Source of the DNA: Neostapfia colusana
Lineage: Eukaryota; Streptophyta; Magnoliopsida; Poales; Poaceae
Length of the DNA stretch: 64,000 nt
Assembly: GCA_030760725.1 (NCBI GenBank)
Contig: JASWHV010000012.1
Span: 18,738,368-18,802,367 of the forward strand
Direction of reading: 5' to 3'
Part shown: positions 1-11,678 of the stretch, in pieces
Layout: each line of letters begins with the position of its first letter
How positions within the stretch are numbered: position 1 is the first letter of the stretch
Made by a program: the position numbers and the translations under genes
Notes under the pieces: model-generated
What the model was told of the DNA's origin: nothing
What the model saw: the letters and a program-made list of their open reading frames with translations, nothing else
The model's database searches: none

Positions 1-1298
1 TGCAAGGTTTTAGCACTATGTTATGTACCAATCTTTTATTAACAGTTTAATAAAAGACACCACCACTATATGAGCATCGTCCTCCCTCTAACGACATATA
101 GTGGTCCAAGATCCATATTCACTAATTCCTAGTGAGCTTTGGCTTCACTGCTAGAAAATTAGTGACATAGGTAAACAACCATTGTTAATCATATCTCTAT
201 ATGATTCTTGTTTGTTGGGTGACATCCAATGCCCCGGCTCCCAACACTATGCCATAAAGCCCAAAACCGTTTTGATAGCTTTGTTGAGTAAACCAATACT
301 ATGCATGTGAATATCCAACATTCACCCTATTCATTATGATAGATGATAGTATTTTGCTTTGGCAAACCTACCATACAACGATCAAAACAACATAGGTGCA
401 GCTATAGGTAAATGGCATCAAATACTCAACTTTTCCGAGGGAAGCTATTCTACCATGACAAAACATCCACGATATGAAAAGCATGAAAAGAATAGTAAAA
501 CATCACAGGCATACGATCATATCATATATGTGAATAGTATGGCCTTTAGGATCATAGTGGTCTCCATCACCATGGTTCCATCATGATCTACACCGCCATG
601 TCTCCCTTCTTATGGTGATCACCATCGCCATCATGCTTGAGGTTTCTCAATGAATATAAAAGAAGCTAATACATCTAATAGCTATCAAATGAATTACATG
701 AGAGATCAGGCATCACAGGGCGACACGCAGGTCGTTATACAAATATGTGACAACCTCAACCCGTTGTGTCAAATTTGCAACACGCAGGCTGCACGAATTT
801 TACACACAGATTATCACATCATATTTAGGCCATACCATTCACATCATTCTCTGCAAAAACAAGTTAAGCATAGAACGATGTCTATCGCGAAACAACTTAA
901 TGATGTCACTATAGCAGACACCAAACGGAATTACATAGATCGCATCTATGAAATCACTATGAAAATCTCATCGAATTGATCAGATCAACCCGAATCTGAG
1001 CCATTCAGAATGCCTCAATTTTTATTGTGACTGGTTATCCACGAGAAGATCACGACACATGACCGTGATCTATTGGCTCAATCTGTTAGCTATGTACACT
1101 ATTAGTCCCGATGGTGATTCCAGCCGGTAGGGACAGGTTGCGCACACAGCAGAGAAGGAGCATGAACTAATCCTTAAGTCATATGATGGCAATCTACTCT
1201 AACCAATTCCAAACCCCAAAAGTCAAACTATAAAAATTCATCATATGAACTTGTCTGCAGTAGATCGCATCTAAGATCCAGACCAAAAACTACGCAAG
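1..1298 (-). other. Noncoding internal DNA of a minus-strand LTR retrotransposon
   Basis: This stretch lies downstream (leftward, in minus orientation) of the primer-binding site and LTR at 1301-1744, so it should be the leader or internal region of that element, whose remainder lies off the left edge. Short open frames at 359-586 and 650-979 show no gag, protease or RT motif. The element may be an autonomous Copia type with a long leader or a noncoding derivative; the window does not decide. Confidence 0.6.
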
Positions 1299-1300
1299 TT

Positions 1301-1313
1301 GGCTCTGATACCA
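1301..1313 (-). other. tRNA-Met primer-binding site
   Basis: Read on the minus strand this is TGGTATCAGAGCC, complementary to the 3' end of plant initiator tRNA-Met. It starts one base after the LTR end at 1315, as expected for a 5' LTR/PBS junction. It fixes the orientation of the element: LTR to the right, internal region to the left. Confidence 0.9.
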
Positions 1314-1314
1314 C

Positions 1315-1744
1315 TGTAGGGAAATAGGCGATGCGCTACTCTAGCAATTCGACCGTATCACCCAGGAAACATGCGAGTAAGAAGGTCATGGATCGTTACC
1401 ACTAGACGCGCAGCGCACCGGATCGTAGATGTGCGTCGTAGCCGATCAGTGCAGCAGTAATAGCAGCGCCTCTACGGAGTCCACACGTACAGGGAGGAAC
1501 GCCGTGCGTCGGTGTGCTAGCACCGTGCGCGCGGTAGGGGTTTCGGCGGCTGACCTGTGAGGGGCGGCGGCTGGGACTGCTATCTGGTGGAGTCATCTGT
1601 CTCTAACCCTACCCCTCATATTTATAGGCGCGCTAATGGGCTTTTAGGTCACAGGCCCATTAGTACCCTAAATTCTTATGGATCAAATATCCATCAGGCC
1701 TTTATCCGAATTGTTATGATTGCCTGTTGGGCATATCACCAACA
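1315..1744 (-). repeat. 5' LTR (430 bp), probably Copia superfamily
   Basis: On the minus strand the repeat begins TGTTGGTGATATGCCC and ends CCCTACA, so it has TG...CA termini, and it is followed directly by a PBS. The TGTTGGnGATATGCCC start and short length are typical of grass Copia LTRs (family knowledge), which is why I favour Copia; no pol gene is visible to prove it. The second LTR lies off the window. The five bases after it (gtaag, 1745-1749) would be one copy of the TSD. Confidence 0.75.
1617..1626 (-). promoter_or_regulatory. TATA box of the Copia-type LTR
   Basis: The minus strand reads TATAAATATG about 120 bp inside the LTR from its 5' end, a normal position for the core promoter that starts the retrotransposon transcript. 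No transcript evidence is available. Confidence 0.55.
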
Positions 1745-1820
1745 GTAAGTACGTTAATTTACGATGACTGACCCACGTAAATAAATTCAGCCGTCGTAAA
1801 ATGTTGATTTTCCTGTAGTG
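1745..1820 (-). mobile_element. Terminus of a CACTA-like DNA transposon
   Basis: Read from 1820 leftward, the minus strand starts CACTACAGGAAAATCAAC, a good match to the CACTA terminal inverted repeat, and continues with short repeats around TTTACGACG and ACGTAAAT as in CACTA subterminal regions. Only 76 bp remain before the LTR at 1744, so the retroelement appears to have inserted into this end. The other terminus is outside the window. A 3-bp duplication would be gca (1821-1823). A deletion derivative or MITE is equally possible. Confidence 0.5.
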
Positions 1821-2580
1821 GCAGGAACTTATCATAACAGTCGGCCATTATCGCACTCTATTTAGTGAACTTTTATGTATAATGTTTGACCGCTCAAAAA
1901 AATTTAAGGTTAGACCTGACCTTTTTTGCATGTGTTGGAAACAGTGTTTTATGTTGATAATATGCACATATCTTAAATTTATTTGTTTCAGTCAACGGGC
2001 CCTACTGTGTACAAGCACAGGTATTAAATTAACATGAACAATTGAATTCCTTCCTGTCATGCATGCATTCCCGTGTAATTGTTTGAGAAAACTCATGCAA
2101 AGATGAGTCCATATGTGTCTTGACCTTTATTACAACTTACCTATTGTGCTCTATCTTCAATATCACCCTAGATCATTATGTGCATAGTTCGACTTAAACC
2201 TAACGTGTTGGAAAAGTATTTTTGCATAAAATATAGAGATGACGTGAACGTACCTTATAGCTATATATTTACTACCCTACTCCTGCTTGATTGATTTTTC
2301 TTGATGAAGATTATGATGATGTCATCGTATCTAGATGAATACTATTGACTACTTAGTGGTGCTAGATGCTACGGGACACCTGACTCGTTGCATGTCCGTC
2401 ACCCTTTATTGGGGTCAGTGGTCCCAAAGCATGGCCTGATTCAGTTACAAGATAGCCCGTCCCTCATCTTTATGATGCTACTTATAACTTCCTACGTAAA
2501 ATCTATAGGTGATTGCTTCCTTATTTGCTTGGTGCTCCTCCAATCACCACGGTTGGGCAAGAGTGCTTTCATTCATGAAG
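1821..2580. other. Unassigned intergenic DNA
   Basis: AT-rich sequence with no recognised ORF, terminal repeat or RNA gene. It follows the 3' side of the Copia-type gag remnant, so part of it could be decayed downstream sequence of that element, but I cannot identify pol motifs. The open frame at 2388-2612 on the plus strand is antisense to the gag tail and looks random. Confidence 0.4.
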
Positions 2581-2809
2581 GCTTGTTGACAGAGATGTTG
2601 ATCAGCCCTTAATCTTTAGAGTCAGAGCTCCCATCATTGGAATTCCAGTTCTTTTCAATATGAGCAACATTAAAGAAAATCTTCATGATGGTCTTCTTTT
2701 ATGGGGGTAGGCCTTTTTCTTCTTCTTTCCTTCACCTTCTTTGTCTTTTTCATATGGATAGTTTGCAATGAAATATCCATAGTTCTTACAATTGTAGCAC
2801 ATCCTATTG
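2581..2809 (-). pseudogene. Copia-type gag remnant, 3' part with zinc knuckle
   Basis: On the minus strand, positions 2803-2750 encode CYNCKNYGYFIANYPYEK, a decayed CCHC zinc knuckle in which the His and the last Cys are both Tyr. A Lys-rich tail follows, then stops. Gag would bind element RNA and form the virus-like particle. The upstream half of the same gene is at 51854-52410, on the far side of the hAT insertion. When one TSD copy is removed the two halves meet with a one-base frame change, so the gene was already broken or broke later. Confidence 0.65.
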
Positions 2810-2817
2810 GTTCTTGG
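2810..2817. repeat. Left 8-bp target-site duplication of the hAT element
   Basis: gttcttgg here and gtccttgt at 51854-51861 match at 6 of 8 positions. hAT transposases make 8-bp duplications, so the length fits and the two mismatches suggest an old insertion. Confidence 0.7.
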
Positions 2818-3002
2818 TAGGGATAAAAACGGTCGGATACAGTCGGATAAAAGGCTAAATCGTTTTCATATTCAAATAATATGTTGGAATCAGAGTCATA
2901 AACGTTATCGTCGGGAACAGATTCGATGACGGATATATCAGAAACGGATCAATCGGATCGGAAACATGTTGATATTGGACGGAATCAGAAATTTATTTTG
3001 GA
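2818..3002 (+). repeat. hAT left terminal inverted repeat and subterminal TCGGAT repeats
   Basis: The imperfect TIR at 2818-2840 is followed by several copies of TCGGAT/ATCGGA (for example 2832, 2842, about 2952 and 2957). The same hexamer in both orientations fills the right subterminal region (51680-51790). hAT transposases bind such clustered hexamers near the ends, so these are probable binding sites. Confidence 0.65.
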
Positions 3003-3719
3003 AACAAATTTTCTCATACCACGTCATATTAGAACATAGAATTAAAATTCACCATATTAAATAATAGATTACATGTGAATCAACATCTAATATATATATA
3101 TATACATTTATAAGACCCCAAATAACACATGTAATTAGTTATTTAAAAAAACTAACACATAATGCATAGTTAATACATCTACATATCACACAATCACACA
3201 TGACACATATAATTGAAGTTTGTAAAGACTAACACATAATCCACATAATAATTAAACACATGACATACATGTCATACATCAAGTTCACACATAGTTCGTA
3301 CACATAGTTCATACTTCATACACATAGTTCATAGTTCGTACATAGTTCACATGATCACACGTAGCATTCTCTTATCATATTCTACCAAAATCATCATCTT
3401 CATTCATCACATTCGGATCGCTTTCTATTTCCTCATTCTATAAAATAATGAAGTAACAGAACAAATAAGTAACTATGTCAGTTCATAGATTGAAATGATG
3501 TTTGAAATTTTATTCCAATAAACAAACCTGAGCCGCAACAGTAGTCATTTTTTCAATAACTTCAAGATCATCAACAATAGAAGCAATACTCTTATGATAT
3601 GAAAAAGACGAATACAAAATACAAAGGAAGTAAGAAACATGAAGAATACAAAAGATTAAGTAATGAACTCATATCACCTTTCTTGCTGCTGCAGTCCAAT
3701 TCTTAATTCAAATCAAAGC
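3003..3719 (-). other. hAT 3' noncoding region with short tandem repeats
   Basis: AT-rich DNA between the transposase stop (3720) and the terminus. It holds an AT dinucleotide run at about 3092-3108 and a degenerate array of the unit cacatagttcgta/catagttcata between about 3290 and 3352. No further ORF is supported. Confidence 0.55.
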
Positions 3720-5246
3720 TTAGACCATTTCAGGGTCAAGACGATTATAGTATGTATTGACCACACATTCACTGACACTAAGGGCAGATTCTGAGGCAAT
3801 TGTTGATAATTGTATGACCAGCACATCACGAGCCATTTGTGAAATAAACATATATTCCTTTCCCTGATTCCTTCACCATGCTAAAATGTCAAATGGTCCA
3901 TTATGCTTAAAGAGTGATTCAACCATGTCATTTGAGCATTCTACATTATCAGAATATGAGTCATATAGGAATTGTGTTAACTCTTCATCTTCGGTGTCCA
4001 CAAACAAATCAGATGTCTTAGTTTCTAGTGTCTTTTTTGCAATTTTACGTGCTTGTGCAACATAAAATTGATATATTTGCCTTAATATACTAACAAATTC
4101 CACAACCCTGGCATGGTATAGCACATCACCATAAAACTTTCTCATGTAAAACTCTTAGTTTTTCTTGTACCTTAAAAAAAAGATATATCTCATTTTAGCT
4201 AGCAGTTTATTGCATATTGTTCAATATTACCATAAAAATAAATTGGAACATACCTTGGATCAAGAAAACTTGACACTGCAAGAGCTACATTTGATTTCTG
4301 CCAATATTTATCAAACTTTTACTCATAGGAATGGCCGTATCACGAATAGTGGCATCTTCATGTGTAGACCACTTGGCAAGACAGTTCTAATCTCACAAAA
4401 GCCTTTGTAAAACAAGTTCACAGTTGGATATAAAGTTCTATAAAGAAGCTTCGTAAAACATAAAATTTCTTCAAGGCATGACAAAATGTTTTGGCTTTGA
4501 TCCACTCATTAGGAGATAGACATATGTGTTCATACCTTCATCGATCAGCTGTCTTGAGCCTCATAAAAGCATCCTACATAACAAACACCAAACGTTTAAG
4601 AAATATAATGATATAATAATTCAAGTCAATTGACAAATATAAGAGTATAAGAATTTGACCTTGTAGTATAAAGCATCCTTCAACATCAAAAAAGTTGAAT
4701 TCCACCTTGTTGAGACATCAACTGAAATACACTTATCTGTTTGCAAACCACACTCAAGGGTATGCTTCATCAATTCCACACATTGTTGTGGAGACCCTTC
4801 ACAACTAGGACTAATGACTTAACAATTTCAATTGTCCTAGAAATCACACTTGGTCCATATCTAGCAACTAAGTTCCAAATATGATTAGATCATCTCACAT
4901 GAAAAAAAGCACCACCACACACTAAATAAGCACCACCATTTGTCTTCAAATCATCTATTATATCTTTCACCGCTACTTCGTTTACTGATGCATTAATTGT
5001 CTAGTCAATGAAAGTAGTTTCTTCTCAAGGTTCCACCTAACTATGCACTCAGCAAAAGATTCATACAACTTTTGTCCTGTGTGTCGTCCTTCTACATGAA
5101 AGAAATCAATAATCCTATTCTAAATATGCTAATCATCATCTATCCAATGTGCCGTGACACACATGTATCATTTATTTTGGTTTGAAGCTACATATCCATT
5201 GTTGTACTGAATCTACACTTCTACACTTAAAAGTCTTAAGGTATGC
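3720..5246 (-). pseudogene. hAT transposase, central and C-terminal part (broken)
   Basis: Minus-strand reading in several frames recovers the Ac/Tam3-type transposase core in order: CVTAHW followed by Asp residues (about 5160-5110), a FHVR..NHIWNL segment (about 4910-4860), STRWNST (about 4710-4690), a YPTVNLFYKGFCEI segment (4440-4390), and the hAT dimerisation domain with RDVLVIQLSTIASESALS (about 3835-3780). The longest open piece is 4145-3873. A TAA at 3722-3720 replaces the Glu codon expected in the last motif. The domain order is that of the RICESLEEPER/DAYSLEEPER-related group (family knowledge). E2 interrupts the gene between the MHEYPF and CVTAHW blocks. Many frameshifts and stops: not functional. 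Confidence 0.85.
5242..5246. repeat. Left TSD of element E2 (tatgc)
   Basis: tatgc here matches tatgc at 50285-50289, directly outside the two E2 LTR ends. Joining the flanks with one copy restores the hAT reading ...KLYA/YLKT..., an independent check. Confidence 0.9.
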
Positions 5247-8200
5247 TGAAAGGGACCACGCCGCTCGTTCAATCACGGGGTCGTGCCACTCGCCCGGGAA
5301 TCGCATTGGGTGGTGCCGTGTTGTGCGGCACCCAACATCACACATATAAGGAACAATGTATTACATAAAACAATAGCGGAAGCTTACAAGTTTTTCTTTG
5401 CAAATAGTTTACATCAGGTAGCTACACCGGAAGTCTATAAACAGCTCATGTTGAATAACTAAAGAGCACTCGAGAAGAGGTCCAGCCCGTGGACTCCTCT
5501 CGCTAGCAGCACGAAGACAATAGCAGCGGCTGGGTTCTCTCTGTGTTAAACGACTTGGAAGTCTCTGAGTCTCACGGACAACCTTCTCCTTAGCATCGAT
5601 GTTAACCTACAAAACCACTCATATAGCAAGCGTAGCACATAGGCTCAGCAAGACTGATCCTTCTCTCCTAAACAAGAAACTCTACATGCACGACGGATTG
5701 AAACAGGGTAGCTGCATTTGCATAAAGGACTCGCCTAATGTTGATCCTTAACTTTCAGATGTTAAGCCTCATTGTGAAGACTTTGAGCTGAACAGCATCG
5801 CAACTCCACAATAAAACAAGAAATGCTTTGCTGCGATGCTCCTTGCACAAAGTGAAAGTAAATTTTAATGAGTCTATCTCTAATGCAAGCATGGTTCCAA
5901 TACAACTTAAATCACAGCCTAGCAAGTTCAAAGAAACCATTCAGTTGTTACTACGTCAAGAGCAGTGGGCAAGTATGCTCATATGACCGCGAGTGATGGT
6001 GATTCAAATCAGTACACGCCCGGGCTACAAGACACGTACACCCGTACTCCGAGTTGCCAGCAACAACCTCGACTGACGTTGTACGAGGCCACCATTCCCA
6101 AGATCTTCCACACAGGACATGGTCTAACTGCCCCGAGTACGCAAGCTCCCTCGACGTACATACCCGCAGTGATATGTTACTCCTGCTACCCTGAAGCCAA
6201 AAGCCTAAGACAGTTAGAAAAGTTCCAATGTGGATCTCCTGAGGTACATCGGTTTCCTAGGTCCCATATAGCCAGTATGCGCCCGGTACACAACTCAAAC
6301 TTGTCCATAGGGCCAAGCACGGACGGGCCTTAACTGACACAGGCAGGTCTATGCACGCACGGTCTGCATCCTGCTGCATCTAAACCTCGCTGCCCGGTCT
6401 CCATTTCTTATGTTTGAACTTTCATCATTGTTTCTATTCTCGACCTGCTACGAATAAACCATCCCTAAACTCGCGAGTAGATTCCAACTACTCGACTTCT
6501 ACCGGACCTTTCCTACTAACATTTAACATAGCCAAATTCATTCGAGGAGGTGCTATTCTACCCTTTATCTCTTAGGACATTTATGGTCATGCAATTGGGT
6601 TTTCATTATCATCTAGACTTAATGCAATCAAACAATTCAAAGCTATGATCTCTAGAAATGGAAATACTTTATAAAACTGTTCAAATGCAAACCGGGGCTT
6701 GCCATTTTTGCAGGTGACTAATATAAACCGTTAGTGAAGATCACTTGAGTCTTGATCACTCGCCTTCCTCCCTCCTTGATCTTCACTTCAATCCCTTCAC
6801 ACGTTCTCACATAGATGCTACACGATATGAATATGCATATATATTTAATTGTAAAGCTTTTGCTAATAAGCTCTAGTGACAAGTTAAAAATTGGAACTCT
6901 GTTTAAGAATTTAAAATGACACTGGTGGTAGCAACATGATCAAGTGCTAAGTGTTTTCTCCACTTGAGTGTTGATCACCTTAAGAGGATGAACAGAACAG
7001 TGGTGATACAGAGCTCCAATTGATCTGAAAATTTTCATGTAAGTTCCTTGTCACAATAAAGTCATCTGGACCCAAAATTAGCACTTTTCATTGAGTGGTT
7101 TATTTAGAATAATTCTCTAAGCAATTAAGCAAAGAGGAATTAATTCTGAGGTAACACCCATTTTCATGTCAAACTTAGTGAACTAAAATTTCAATTATAG
7201 TTCATAGAGCCTGCATGAATATACCTAGGATTTTTGGAGCTAAGAATTGCCCAGAACTGAATTTCCAAGTTTTGGAAATTCTCTGAAAATATTTCTGTAT
7301 TCATTTGAACACAGCAACTTAAAATCTGAATTCTCCTTATCAAATCAACTCCAAATGAGCTTAAATTTTTCCAGGAGTTCAATAACACCCTATAGAATAT
7401 TCTGGCAAAATGTGAGGATTTTTGGATGAACCAAATTCCCTCTAAAATTCTTTTGCTGAGAAGTTTTTAATGAATTGTCCAGACAGAAATAATGACTTTA
7501 CTACAAATTGGGTTGCATATTTGGATAGAGTTTGTCAACCTGAATCTAACCTAATTTGAGTCACTAAATTTGGAGTTTCCTAGCAAAAGTTATGCTCTTC
7601 TATAGTTTGGGGAAAATCTGGATTTGGAATTAAATCGTGGAAATGTTTAAACCTGACTGTGGGTCCATGGGACATGTGTCTAGTGCCGGGACAATGCCAC
7701 ACGGGGCCACAGGTTTATTTCCCGCCCTGTCATAGATGATCCGAGCCCACAGACGATCCGGCCTCCCCCTCCAGAGCGACTGACACGCGGGCCCGGCGAG
7801 GCTTTCTTCAACCTCGCGACTCCCGTGCCCCACGCCGCCAGAGGTCGCCGGAGTGCCTCTGAAATCTGTCTTCCAGCCATCTCCAACGCTCAAACTCGCC
7901 GCTAGCCGTTCATGTGCTAAACACGTAGAGAGGGTCTCCATGGACCGGCGTCGACTCTAACTTAGCGGGCGACGGTGCGGCGGCTCGGGGAGAGTTCGGC
8001 GACGTTACCTCGATGCCCTAAGCCCTCCAAGCTTCGGTTTCCAAGCCCTAGAGCACCGGTGGATGCTGGAGAAGCTCGGCATGGTGGTGAAAAGGCTCGG
8101 AAATGGCCCCAAATTAGGGTTCATCGTGCGCCTGAGGCCTCCCGACCTTGCCGCCTTTGGAAAAGTTCAGAGTAGGCCCTCTATAGTGGGTTTCATGATA

Positions 8201-8626
8201 GGGTTTGCGAAGCAAACCTATGCGCCATCGAGTCTAGTTCCTGTGTGTCAAATTTCATGGATTCTAAACAAGAATCAAACGGTAATTTCAAAGTTCCTTA
8301 CCAGAAGGTGATTTTGCACCGTCCGGAGGAAAATCTCAAAATTCACCGTCGACGATCAACCTTTCGGCTCAAGCTTCAGAGGTGAGCTGTAGGAAGGTAT
8401 TGCGTGTCCAGAAGAGGTCTTGCTCGGCCATGACACGCCCTGGGTGAGGCTGTCCACGAGAGTCGCCCATTGCGGTTTCTTTCGGCCGCCGCGGGAGAAT
8501 TGGTTTTCTTGGTTTGTGAAGGCCGAGCTCACGTGGGGATGGTGCGAGGAGGTCGTGGGGGTCCCTTGGTGCCGTTTTGCTGCTCAGCCGAGGCTTGCAC
8601 GAAAGTTTGGCGGGTGGCCGAGGGAT

Positions 8627-8631
8627 CGAGA
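8627..8631. repeat. Left TSD of element E1 (cgaga)
   Basis: cgaga precedes the E1 5' LTR and is repeated at 25641-25645 after the 3' LTR. Confidence 0.93.
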
Positions 8632-9846
8632 TGTAAAAGTCCCAAAACTTGTAAATGGAAAACTTGAGGTATGGATAAAGTTGAGTTGAAATACAAGAAA
8701 TGGGACTAGCAAAAACTTTTGTATACTCATGAAAGTGTTGGCATGAGCAATAAAACTTTGGATTCAGTTTGAAATAAAAGGGTCACATCCAAAAGAATAA
8801 AGCATTTCCAAAAAGGGGAAATTCAAAGTGATGTTTAATAAGTTGTATTTGCAATGGCCAACTGAAGAATCAGAGGGCATAATGGAATTCCTCAGGTCCA
8901 AGTTATGAGGAAGGCAAATTTTGAGAAAATTTGGAGGTGCTTTGACAGGAATATCAAAGGGACTTGTAAATTTCCCCAAAATTTGAATTCAAATTTAAAA
9001 CTGAGGAAAAACATGTCAACTGGCCAAATGGCTTTTGAATTTGAGCTCCACATGATTGAAATTGCAATGTACCAAAATTTGGAGATATTTGGGGAGGAGC
9101 CAAGGTGGACCCCACAGGTCAGTGAGCTAAACTGAAACTTACACCCGAAGTATTCACACTGCTCAGACTGAAGCAACCGAAATCACCTCCGGGCGCCACC
9201 GAGCCACACCAGGAACTTCCCGTGAAGCCACCTCCCGCTACGTGCGATGTGCTGGCGACCAGCTCCTGCTCTCGGCGGCGTATGAAGTGATCGGTTCGCC
9301 CACCGAATGGAGACCTTTGAGTCGGTTCGTCCTCACACGACAAAAGAACCGAGAACGCTGCCGCCTCGGGCTATCGACTGGGAGCCGGGGAAAACTGAGC
9401 GTGCAGAGGACAGCCAAGCCGAAAAACCACACTGGGAGCTCTTCCTCCATCTCCTAAGCACAGAATCCAGTGAGTTTCGCCTTCCCAGCCTGAAATTAGC
9501 TCGCCGCCGCGGCGACCTAACTTCACCGCAGGTTGGGGTGCTCGTGGACAGCCTACATCAGGCACTTTCACGCCCAAGCAAGGACACCCCCTGCCGGTGA
9601 ACCCTGCTACTTCCACCCAAACCACAAGTCAAGCCGTGAACCACCGAGCGAGAATTTGGGAAAACTTCGCCGGCGGCCACAGAACGACGTTCCGGTATGA
9701 AATCTCCAAATTCCCACTCCATTCTCGTTTCTAGTTCACTAAACTGTGGTCAAAGGATCTAGACTCGAGGGTGACCCAATCCCCTCCCCAATCCTGGCTT
9801 GAAACCCCGTATTAGCAGACCATTTCAAACTTTCCGAGTGGCGATC

Positions 9847-9924
9847 ATGGCGGGGACGCTCGGGCACACGGTGAACCTCAACTTGTCGCCGTTTCTGAGC
9901 CATGTTGAGGCCTTGCCGAGCTAG
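9847..9924 (+). other. Short LTR reading frame starting MAGTLGHTV (25 codons)
   Basis: A 25-codon frame in the GC-rich part of the E1 LTR. The 3' LTR has the same frame at 22839-22916, and a related one, MAGTIGHTV, occurs in both E3 LTRs (36246-36338 and 45659-45751). A related block without the start is readable in the E2 LTR on the minus strand near 48946-48880. The E1 copies differ by Ser/Pro and Leu/Pro replacements, so there is no sign of protein-level constraint; it could be a conserved regulatory block. Confidence 0.3.
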
Positions 9925-11678
9925 CCTGACCTCCACTGATGCTTTAGAGCGAATTCTTCGAACCTTTGGCGGGCTAGGGTGCTCGGACCACGGCAGCGAA
10001 GCCTCACCAAGGTGTGCGCACGTCGCCGACCGATTTCCGGTCACCGGCAGCCCGAGAGCTCCACACCAATGAATTCCTCGTAGCTGGAAACCCCCAGGCA
10101 GCGATTTTGAGCACGAGGGGTGGGCAGAAGACCGGGTTCCGAAGTTCTCCGGCGAGCTCGGTGGCGGGGGTCGCGCAGGCAGCTGAAGGTTGAAGACGAC
10201 CGGGGGTCCCGCATGTCAGTGACAGAATTTTAAATCGCCGATCCGCTGCGGCTCCGAGATACCCTGTGGCGACACGGGAAGGGTTCTGTGGCCCAGTGTG
10301 GTTTGTCCCAGCGCATGACACGTGGTCCCCTGGACCCACCCGCAGGATTTGAACATTTCCCGATTTATTTGGATTTCTAGATTCAGCTCAAACTTTAGAA
10401 CCTCATAACTTTTGCTAGGAAGCTCCAAATTTAGTGATTCAAATTGGGTTGGATTCACGATGAAAACCTCTATCCAAATATGCAACCCAATTTGCATGAA
10501 AACCAATAGAAAATTCCGGAAAATTCTTTAAATCTTTTCAGCAAAAGAATTATAGAGGGAGTTTCATTCATCCAAAAATCCTACAATTTCGCCATAATAT
10601 TCTTTAGAATGTTAGGAGACTCCTGTAAAAGTTTCAGCTCATTTGGAGTTGATTTAGTTAGGGTAATTCTGATTTCAAGTTTCTTTATTGAAATGAATAC
10701 AGAAACATTTTCAGAGAATTTCCAAAACTTAGAAATTCAGTTCTGGGAAATTCTTAGCTCCAAAAATCCTAGGAAACTTTAGGAATACTCTCTGAGCTAT
10801 GTTTGAAATTTTAGTTCACTTGAAGTTGCATGAAAGTGCAAATTTATTCAGAATTAATTCCTTTGTGCCTAAATGCTTAGGGAATTGTTCTGAGTAATCT
10901 ACTCAGTGAAAAATTCTAAATTTTAGTCCAGATGAGTTTCTCGTGACAAGGAACTCACATGAAAAATTTCAGCTCCATTGGAGTCCTGGATCAATACTGT
11001 TTTGTTTAACCTATAGATGATCAACACACACAAGTGATGAAAAATACTTAGCACTTGATCATAGTGCTTAGCCCCAAATCCCAAACCACTAGCACCAGTG
11101 TCATTTTAAATTCTTACACAGAGTTCTAGTTTTAAACTTGTCTTTAGCACTTGTTAGCAAAAGTTTTACAATTAAACATATATGCATATTCATATCATGT
11201 AGTGGTTGAACGTGGAAAATTGAAGAAGTGAAGTTTGGATCAAGAAGCAAGAAGGGCAGGGATTGAGCTTCAAGTCATCAGCAACTAACTTCAAAATTAT
11301 CTGACATAGTCACCTGCAAAACCAAGGCAAGCTCCGGTTTGCATTTGAGTTGTGTTATAAAGTTTTTCCTTTGTTCACAAATATGGGTCGAAGTTTGTAT
11401 GTGCATTAGGTCAAGGATGTTTTATACTCCACTTGCATAACCAAAAATGAACCCTGAGGTTAAGGGTAGGAAGGTATTATCGCTGTAGAATAAGGCCATG
11501 CTAAATAGGCTAGGACATCCGGTAGAAGACGAGTAGTTGGAATCTACTCGCGAGCTATAGTTCAGGATCACATAAGTGTGGTTGGAAAGGAGAGGCAAAC
11601 TAAAGTTTACATTTCTAAAGATGAGACCAGTCAGAGGGGTAGGCAGCGACAAGACGAGGTCTTGGTCGAGTTGCTCTG

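Noticed and set aside
1314..1744. Possible tRNA gene suggested by the TGGTATCAGAGCC motif
   Set aside because: The motif is the primer-binding complement of a tRNA 3' end and is not part of a cloverleaf; no A and B boxes surround it.
5965..6333. 122-codon plus-strand frame, with a near copy at 33167-33484
   Set aside because: The two positions are the two LTRs of E2, and the frame is antisense to the LTR transcript with no known motif.
7630..8689. Several GC-rich open frames on both strands (also 35531-36237, 44874-45443, 48438-49060, 55672-56566)
   Set aside because: They lie in the GC-rich middle of LTRs, have no protein family signature and are repeated in the paired LTR with frame-changing differences.
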